Source of the DNA: Craspedostauros australis
Lineage: Eukaryota > Bacillariophyta > Bacillariophyceae > Mastogloiales > Achnanthaceae
Direction: 5' to 3'
Assembly (NCBI GenBank): GCA_026770025.1
Contig: JAMXDE010000005.1
Location: forward strand, 3,286,001 to 3,350,000
Length of the DNA stretch: 64,000 nt
In this document: one piece after another, positions 54,581 to 64,000 of the stretch
Numbering within the stretch: the stretch's first letter is position 1
How the letters are laid out: each line of letters opens with the position of its first letter
Notes under the pieces: generated by a model
Databases searched by the model: none
The model's input: only the letters and a program-made list of their open reading frames with translations
What the model was told of the DNA's origin: nothing
Translations under genes and position numbers: made by a program

Positions 54581-55103
54581 AACATGGCATGCGTTGTCAT
54601 GCGTTGTCATGGACTGCAATAGATACTCGGATGATACAATTTGATGTACAACATCGCCAACCACATCGAAACGAAATGCAATGAAATGGAATTTGTTGAA
54701 TATGACACACAATCCAACCGTCCCATTCCACAAGTATCGTACTCGTTCAGCGCTGTCTTGTTGCTGCCTGTTTCTGCAGTATTCAACTGCGGTGGTTTCA
54801 TTCGAACATGGCCATTGCTGCGGAGTATTACATGAGCTAGACGATGTGTATCATGAAGATTAGGTGCTGACATTCGGCAATCTTCCGAGCATGTTTCTGC
54901 TTGCCAATGCATGACTGGAGAATGCCCATACGATACAGTGGCAAAGGCAAGCGTCTCTCTACAGATGTCAGCATGTTAGGTGCACTCCACCAAACTCATC
55001 CAACTCCATGAAGAACCAGCCCGCGCGCTAGTGATCTCGCATTGACTCTTATTGACTTACTTGCTCAACCGCCTCTTTTTTCCAATAATTGTGCTGGCTG
55101 CAT
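54581..55103. other. Convergent 3' flanks of PSMA7 and GGPP synthase
   Basis: 0.52 kb, nothing recognised. Confidence 0.4.
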
Positions 55104-57629
<2,526 letters not shown>

Positions 57630-58484
57630 ATGGACCATGAAGACCTCGTGATGGATCCTCTGGATACTGTGCACGTCTTCCCATCGACGAAGGCCACGGA
57701 GACCGAATGCGGGAATCGTATCAGCCTGCGCGAGTTCCTGCAGTCTTCCGACCTGAACGCAGGGCATTCCAAGGCGCCGTCGTGTCCGGACTCTCAAACT
57801 CCGATTGGCTGGGTCTGCGACGAGTTGGCAGTGCGTGCAGGTCACGTCAACACCCGCACAGACAATGCTGATGGCATCGATGACCAGCCAGTGCCCGTTA
57901 TCACGTTCCGATATGGCAAGGTGGTCTACAGTCTCTCTGTTAGGCCGGCGATAGCAGATGCAACGATATCAAACGACGCTCCATCCTCTTGGCTGGCTTC
58001 GTTGCGAACGCGCGCCGCCGCTGTAGCTCATTCATTGTCGACTTCGATTTCAGACGTGAAAACCGACGAGTACACAGCGCAGCAAAGGATGGCGGATGCG
58101 TTGGACATGGATATTGCCAGAAGCTTCAAGATCTTGCATAAAGGCAAGATCCTCTTTCCTTCCTCCTCCAAAGACGACGACTCGCAGCAAGTATCCCACC
58201 GCCTGCTGCAGCTGTCGCAGACGGAATGGAACCAACACCGACGATCCTGTTTCGTCGTCATGGGAACCCGCAGAGGCAATGAGCTGAAGCCACGGCAATC
58301 GTCGCAACCATCCTTGTTCAAGTCTCTGTTGGCCATCTTGCAGGTGTGGATCAAAGCGCCCGTCGCCACCACGAAGCATGCCGTCATGGGGATGCTCAAC
58401 ATCCTCTACCTGTTTGGTTCAACCTTCGTGCCAAGGCCAGGGCAGCCGCAGTTGTCCAGTCATCGACATGACAAAGATGATTGA
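57630..58484 (+). CDS. Hypothetical protein with possible ubiquitin-like fold
   Basis: Single-exon 284-residue frame starting at MDHEDLVMD. The middle part runs from a beta-strand pair (VITFRYGKVVYSLSV) through a helix to FKILHKGKILFP, which resembles the strand-helix-strand and K/G turn of ubiquitin-like domains (compare LIFxGKxL). A long insert between them would be unusual. The C-terminal region (about 235-270) is hydrophobic and could associate with membranes (LLAILQVWIK, AVMGMLNILYLFG). No family is recognised. Function unknown; the Ubl suggestion is weak. Confidence 0.6.
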   Translation: MDHEDLVMDPLDTVHVFPSTKATETECGNRISLREFLQSSDLNAGHSKAPSCPDSQTPIGWVCDELAVRAGHVNTRTDNADGIDDQPVPVITFRYGKVVYSLSVRPAIADATISNDAPSSWLASLRTRAAAVAHSLSTSISDVKTDEYTAQQRMADALDMDIARSFKILHKGKILFPSSSKDDDSQQVSHRLLQLSQTEWNQHRRSCFVVMGTRRGNELKPRQSSQPSLFKSLLAILQVWIKAPVATTKHAVMGMLNILYLFGSTFVPRPGQPQLSSHRHDKDD

Positions 58485-58813
58485 GTTGCTGCCTGGAGCG
58501 TCTCGACAACTATATGTAATATTGTCGGGGATGCTCTGCTATAACGACCTATGGCTGACGATTGCCAACAATATGATGTTGTCATTACTTAACACCAGAG
58601 CAACGATTCATCCATGGTTTCTGTCTCATACAAAACACAATCTGAATCTGCAATGCGTTGCACAATGAAGCAATCTAGTGAGATTCTTTCTGCATGGTGT
58701 TCTAACTGTTGGCGCTTCTGTCTTCGCCTTTAATCTATTCCTTCGCTCTGCACGTCTTCGTGTCTCCAAGCCCAGCGTTGTTCCTGTGCGGACACGTGTT
58801 GAGTCGACATCAC
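58485..58813. other. Convergent 3' flanks
   Basis: 0.33 kb between the hypothetical gene and the ArfGAP-domain gene; nothing recognised. Confidence 0.4.
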
Positions 58814-61289
58814 CTAATGAACCTGCGCTCTGCGTCCAGACCGCATGCGCCGCGCCGATGGACCCCGGGCCAGACCGCGTTGTGCATGCTTCCTGGATTC
58901 GGAAGACGATGCCTTCTGCGCCTCGTCGCCGTCTTCGTGGTGCACGTCGTCCGAGTTTTCCGATTCATCCGTCATGGCGCCTGTCGTGTCCGTGGCTGCC
59001 GAGTCGATGCTCTTGTTGTTGTGCGTCGCGAGGCGGCGCGATGACAAACCCCGCGCGGATGCCTGGCGCATCATGTGACGGCGGCTGATGGGGCGCACGG
59101 GATTGCCGTTTCCAGCCTTGCGCCGTTGCGTCTTGGGTGACTCATCGTCGTCGTCATTGTGCGATTCGGCATTGTAGTTCATGCTGCCGTTGCTGCTGTT
59201 GTGGTCCTCGAAACTCTGGATGCTACTGCTGCTGTTGTTGCGGAATGACCTTGGTCGCTGCGAGTCGGCGCCTCTCATCCTGGAGCTGCGCGTGCGTGGT
59301 TGCATGCCGCGACGGACCTTCGGGGCACCGTTGGCCCGGTCGTTGGACAGGTGGCCTTCGTCTTCGCTGCCGCTTCTGCCGTCCATGAGCGATCCTTCTT
59401 CGCTGCTGTTCGATTGCGAGGAATGTGTACGAGCCACGCCCATACGTCCTTGCGTGGCACGTCCGCGTCGTCCTGGTCGCGATGAACCTCCTCCTGCTCC
59501 CATGTTGAGCGAACGGGCGCTGCTGGGCGCCACAACGTTGCCGGCGCCATCGTCATCGAAGGAGAAGTCGTTGAGGTCATCTTCATCAGATGATATCGAC
59601 GTCAATGAGCGCGATGATGATCCGCCCGACATGTGATTGCTGTCGCCGTGATTGCTGCTGCCAGTGGTGCTCGTGGCACCGACGGAACCACGCCTTGGCG
59701 CGCGTCGTCGTCTTCCTGCAGCGCCTCCCGACGCAGCCGCACCACCCTGGTGCTCCACCGATTTGGCGGGCTTGCCCAAGCCTCTGGCAGATGGCGGTCT
59801 GGAAGGCGCCAGATCCTCATCCTGCGGCGCCTCGTTCGTGACGGCCGGTTGCGGCGCACCGATGGAGGAACGTCGTGCCGCGCGGCGACGCGCCGCAACG
59901 CCCTGTGTTGGCTGCTGGTCTTCCTCCACCTTTGCCGAAGCTGCCGCATTCGCCATGTCCATGATGCCGCTCTGGTTGGATCCCATGCGGCTGACGCCAC
60001 GATGCGGCATCGACCCGGTCATGGAGCCGCGTCGCATCGACCTTTGCCGCATCATGCCCGGGCGTGCGCCGCGGGCTGGAGCATCGTGGTGCTCGTTGTC
60101 GTCGGCTGGCGCATGCCTGGACGATCCCATCAGGGAACCTCTGCGTCCTTGACGGCGCATGCCGTGCGCGGGTGCCGCGTTCTGATGACCATCATCCGCC
60201 ATGATGTTGCGTGCGGACATGCGCCGTGACATGACCCTGCCCATTCTGGGCCGCGCATCCGCAGCAGGTGCGGGGACTTTGGTGCCATCGTTGGGATCGC
60301 CGTCATCCAATCCGCCGCCCAGCGGAAGGGTGTAATCCTCCGCGCCGTCATCGTTGCTGTTGCCTGCTGCTGCAGCAGCACCAAGTCGGCGTGCCGATCT
60401 GGATTTGAGGGTGGATGCCGTGTCGGACGATGACGCCTTGAGTGCGAAGCCTCCGAAGGAAGCGGACTTTCCACCGAGCTTCTTCATGATGGATTCGCTG
60501 AACCAATCCCGTTCGACGTATTTGCTGACGATGAACTCGTCGCGTTCTGGACGCTCCGACTTGGAGTTCGGACGAGGCGTGTTGAATGTGAACTTGGCCT
60601 CCCATGCTCCGTTGACCTTCTTGTTGCATCCTCTTTCCATGGCCATGACATCTTCCTCGCTCCCTGTATTTCATTGTGTTCAATCGAGTATAGTTGCATT
60701 CAATGCATGGCGTTCAATTGAGCATAGTGGAAAAGGAATACGCAGGCACGAAGATCCCAAAAGACATGAGGCAGAATGTGAACCGATGGCACATTGAGCG
60801 GCCCAATGGCAGTGTGGAGTCAGTGGGGTGTGAAGCCAGTGGGATGTGGAGATGGCAAAAGTTAGTCTGGCGCTCTCTTGTTTTGCACAGGCGACGCACA
60901 CATCCATCCAACATGATAAATCCCAATGTGGCAATCATGACCTTCACATGTGCGGCATGGAGATTGCGAAAGCAGCCGATCTCCATTCCACACGCCATCG
61001 CATCGGGACTCTCCTCTGCACCGCCAAATGACTTACATTCCTCCATCCCCACTGTCTTGACACGACAGTTGGCCTTGTTGACGGACTTATGCGACTCGGC
61101 GCACGCATGGCAGATGAATGCACCGAAGGTCTCCTCCGCCCCTGGTGGTGCATTCAGGATGGTCGCCCAGCACGACGAGGTGTTGAGCGCTGCGGCGCAA
61201 TCGCAGCACGATTGGTTTTCCGGTTTCTTGAACAGGGCATCCAAGCGGCGGCGCAGATCGCGGTATGCCGTGGCTGCTGGGTTGGACAT
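58814..61289 (-). CDS. ArfGAP-domain protein with altered catalytic position and long disordered tail
   Basis: Two exons, 61289-61037 and 60663-58814 (intron GTAAGT...ACAG, 373 bp, phase 1), join as VGMEE-WSEEDVMAME and give 700 residues. The ArfGAP zinc finger and helix region cover about 1-150: C28 and C31, then C60 and C63, WATI, ESHKSV, RVKTVGMEEW, GCNKKVNGAWEA, ERDEFIVSKYVERDWF. The spacing between Cys pairs (28 residues) is longer than the family's 16-17. The Arg of the usual HR catalytic finger is Lys here (HK, 67-68). ArfGAPs turn off Arf GTPases in vesicle traffic; this one may be weak or inactive as a GAP. The tail of about 520 residues is Arg/Ser/Met-rich with six SARx[LIM] motifs. 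Confidence 0.85.
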
Positions 61290-62699
61290 TGCGTTGCGAC
61301 TGGTCTGCGCTTGATGCTATGTCCTTGATGCGGTGTCCTTGATGAAGATGTGGAGTTTGGCGAATGGCAATCGGTTGCCTCCGTCCTTCTGAAGTTCTTC
61401 GCTTGGTTCAATCAAGGAAAGTGCTTGAGATTGTGAAGTTGGCTGTCGAGTATGAGTATGAGTAGAGTCTATCTCTCGCTCTCTTTCTCTGCCTGCTGTC
61501 CTACGCGTTGCCGGTTGTTGGTGGTCTTGGGAGGTGTTTCGGACTCTCGTCTTTTTCGCTGCGGATGCCTGGCACACGATGGTCTTGACAGTTGATTCTG
61601 ATGTCTTGCTTGCTTTGTGAGATCTTTGCCAACAACAGCAACACTTTGATGTTCGATGGCTGGCCGTTGAAAGTGCACAACGTCGAGTGTTTCACAAGAC
61701 CGGATAGTGTGAGAAGAGTATGTGAGTGTGTTGGTCTTGCTGTTTGCATGCAGTTGTGATCTCTGCTCTCTTGCGCCTCTCTTTGCCGAACGGGATTGTG
61801 CCTCGCAAGTTGTGCACAAACGGTTGCAGAAAATTGGCTTGGTATCCTTTTGTGCCTCGTTGTACCTCGCTGTGTCTTGTTGCTTTTCTTTTCTTTCCTT
61901 TTTCCCTTTGGTTGTCCGTGTCGTGTGTTGTGCCTCCTGCCAGCGTTTTTGGCGTGTTGTGCCTCGCAGGGGATGTGTGCACGATAGTACTGCGAAGTAC
62001 AGCACAGCGCTGTTCAAGTACTCCAAGTCACGCCGTGTGGGCAAGGAGGCTATTTGTGCAATGCCAGTCTCGCGTTCCACCGAACGAGTATCGTTTAGCG
62101 CCATGTGGGATTGTCCGGTGTTGTGATTTTCTCTTGCGCCTTCTTGTGTTCAGGGTGTGACCGATGTCCTTGCATCCAGCGTTCCCCGATGACTGCTGCG
62201 TCACCACGCTGTTCTTCTTGCGCGATTCGGGAGATTTCAGGAAGGGCTATTTCGTTTCGTGCGCTGGACAGACGGGAAAATATACCATCGTGCGACTGAC
62301 AGACGATAGCGAGCAACTTTGTTGTTGTTCTTGATGACATCACAAAGTGACCAAACTAGGACACGCTTCATGCTCCGTCTCGCACACAGAAGACCAACAA
62401 TGAGGTAGAAACAGGTTGAATAGGGCTTGCCCCATCTCGTCACGTCACATGTCTGCATTCTGCGCACTCACGGAAGGCAAGCATGGCTACTCATGTAATG
62501 CACTTCCATTCCTATCATAACTTGCATAATGCATATTGCAGGTACGGCAGAGCTCGTCGTCGTCTCGGCCATAGAGAGAGGTCTGCATGGTGCTCTACTG
62601 TTGAAGCGACCGTCTTCTACTCTCCCTCTCTTCCTCTTCCCAGACTGCTCTCCTTCCATATTTCTCTACCATGCTCCCACGCACCCCGCAGCACAGTAC
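61290..62699. other. 1.4-kb intergenic region
   Basis: Upstream of the ArfGAP gene and downstream of the last gene. Pyrimidine-rich on plus (for example 61872-61912). No gene, RNA or repeat recognised. Confidence 0.4.
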
Positions 62700-63998
62700 C
62701 TAACCGAAAGGAACGTTCGGCAAGCTCTTCATGCTCGCTTTTTGGAAGCTGTAGTCAAAGTCATCGTCATCGTCGTCAAACTCGACGTCGTCGTGCATGT
62801 TCCTCATGCTGTGGCCAGCGCTGGCGCCGTTGCTCCTGCCGCCGGCTTTGCCCTTGCGCTTGGCGATGGGAGTCGAGACCAGATTCTGCGACTCCGTGAT
62901 GCCATCCAGCATCATGAATTGCTTCACGCGTTCTCGGTGCTCCTCCGTCTGCGATCGGAGGGAATTGTCTGCCGTGCCGCTGCGGGTGGAGCGATGCCGA
63001 GATGATGACGACGACGGCTTGCTACCCCGCTTCGACGAGCGGTGGCTCCTGGAGTGAGAATCGGTGCGGCGAAAGTCGTCGACGGAATGAATGTCCGAAT
63101 CCATGCTCAGGATCGTGTGATCGTCCTGAAGGCTTGGGAACGTGGTGGGCAGGTCAGTGCGCGTTGCGTGCGTCTCCGATGTCGCTGGTAGGAAGTCGCT
63201 CAACGAACGTTGCTGCGACGCCTTCTTTCCATTCCCGATGACGCGTTTGCGACGGGGATTCAACGTGTCTGGCGTGCTCGCCACCGATTCATCGTAATTC
63301 ACCAGCGAAGGCAGAGTGCTGGCATCGACACTGCCAACATCTTGTGATAGATCGTCCTCGTCACAATCGCCGACGCTGTTCGCGGTGCCTCTGTTGGTGC
63401 TGTTGACGCTGCCGCCGGATGCTGCCGTTTGCTGGATGAGCTCCGCCAGCTTCGCGGCAGCCTTCTGACGGATGTTGTCATCGAGCTGGATCACCTTGCC
63501 GTTCTTGTCCTTGATGCCGGTGGCCGACGGCCCCAGAAGATCATCCAGGAATGCGGTCATCGCGTTGGCCTGCTCGATGGAGCTGATATTCATCTTCCTC
63601 ATCATCTCGGTGCTTTCACCTGTCGACGAAGCAGCGCTTGCCACGGCCGGCGACGGAAGAACCGCCGTGATGGAGCCATCATGGTAGTACATCTCGGAGC
63701 CAACGCTGGATGGCGACACGAACGACTCATCGCATCCCAGCGTTCTCGAATTGGTCGAGAAGTTCATGCTATCGTGATTGACGTGCCGTTTCGGCGGTGC
63801 CGTGAGCGTGTCATTCGACAGCTCCTGCTTCCACCGATGGTCCGATGACGGGCTGCAGCTTCTGGAGTCCTTGTTCTTGATGCGTGGCTTGGTGGTCATC
63901 TTCTCGCGCTCATAGTCTGACATCATGGACATGGTGGCCCTGCGTGGTTCGTTACGACGGCGGCTGGACGCTTCTTTGATCGGCACGGTGTATGTCTG
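62700..63998 (-). CDS. Ser-rich hypothetical protein, partial (5' end beyond window)
   Basis: Minus-strand frame with a stop at 62700-62702 and open to the right edge; about 432 residues are visible. No ATG lies near 63986 (that codon is GTG), so the N-terminus, or an upstream exon joined at a CAG near 63996-63998, lies outside. The protein is mostly disordered: Ser/Arg/Asp-rich, with possible phosphosites (KASQQRSLSDF, RSSKRGSKPS), a short helical stretch (NAMTAFLDDLL... and RQKAAAKLAELIQQ) and an acidic (DDDDDDFDYSF) C-terminus. No known domain recognised. A signalling or scaffold protein is possible, but no function is assigned. Confidence 0.7.
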   Translation of the reverse strand, partial: QTYTVPIKEASSRRRNEPRRATMSMMSDYEREKMTTKPRIKNKDSRSCSPSSDHRWKQELSNDTLTAPPKRHVNHDSMNFSTNSRTLGCDESFVSPSSVGSEMYYHDGSITAVLPSPAVASAASSTGESTEMMRKMNISSIEQANAMTAFLDDLLGPSATGIKDKNGKVIQLDDNIRQKAAAKLAELIQQTAASGGSVNSTNRGTANSVGDCDEDDLSQDVGSVDASTLPSLVNYDESVASTPDTLNPRRKRVIGNGKKASQQRSLSDFLPATSETHATRTDLPTTFPSLQDDHTILSMDSDIHSVDDFRRTDSHSRSHRSSKRGSKPSSSSSRHRSTRSGTADNSLRSQTEEHRERVKQFMMLDGITESQNLVSTPIAKRKGKAGGRSNGASAGHSMRNMHDDVEFDDDDDDFDYSFQKASMKSLPNVPFG

Positions 63999-64000
63999 CA

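Overview
The window is nuclear DNA of a photosynthetic stramenopile, most likely a diatom. GT-AG introns of about 90-570 bp occur in roughly half of the genes. Two proteins (ribosomal protein S15 and a GGPP synthase) start with a signal peptide followed by a Phe-starting plastid targeting motif (EG/FTPAA and NA/FVMP), the red-lineage complex-plastid presequence. The fasciclin proteins carry Pro/Thr/Ser-rich linkers of a kind common in diatom surface proteins. One gene carries a Cys/His domain that I associate with an expanded diatom family. The species cannot be named from the sequence alone.

Layout. 1-7.9 kb: a tandem array of three minus-strand fasciclin (FAS1) adhesion-type genes, the first cut by the window edge, with a fold-back MITE between copies 1 and 2. 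8.5-10.1 kb: a non-autonomous DNA-transposon-like element with 18-bp terminal inverted repeats and two symmetrically placed arrays of 20-bp repeats; this is the least explained structure in the window. 10.7-64 kb: ordinary gene-rich DNA on both strands: a five-pass membrane protein, RAD52, a Q/N-rich ankyrin protein, RIOK3-type kinase, a double-SDR fusion, a BRCT protein, a GT7 galactosyltransferase-like enzyme, a two-site thioredoxin-fold protein, a diatom Cys/His-domain protein, condensin CAP-G, prolidase, a five-exon membrane-anchored SGNH-like protein with a frame break, linker histone H1 (four exons), plastid ribosomal protein S15, a small possible lumenal protein, proteasome alpha-4 (PSMA7), plastid GGPP synthase, a hypothetical protein, an ArfGAP-domain protein with an altered catalytic position, and a Ser-rich protein running off the right edge.

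The genes form no operon or single pathway. RAD52, CAP-G, H1 and the BRCT protein are chromosome-biology genes. RIOK3 and PSMA7 act in ribosome and protein quality control. S15 and GGPP synthase act in the plastid. The FAS1 array, GT7 enzyme and thioredoxin-fold protein belong to the secretory or cell-surface route. Intron-exon joins were inferred by hand from splice consensus and protein continuity, without transcript support. No tRNA, rRNA or CRISPR was recognised.
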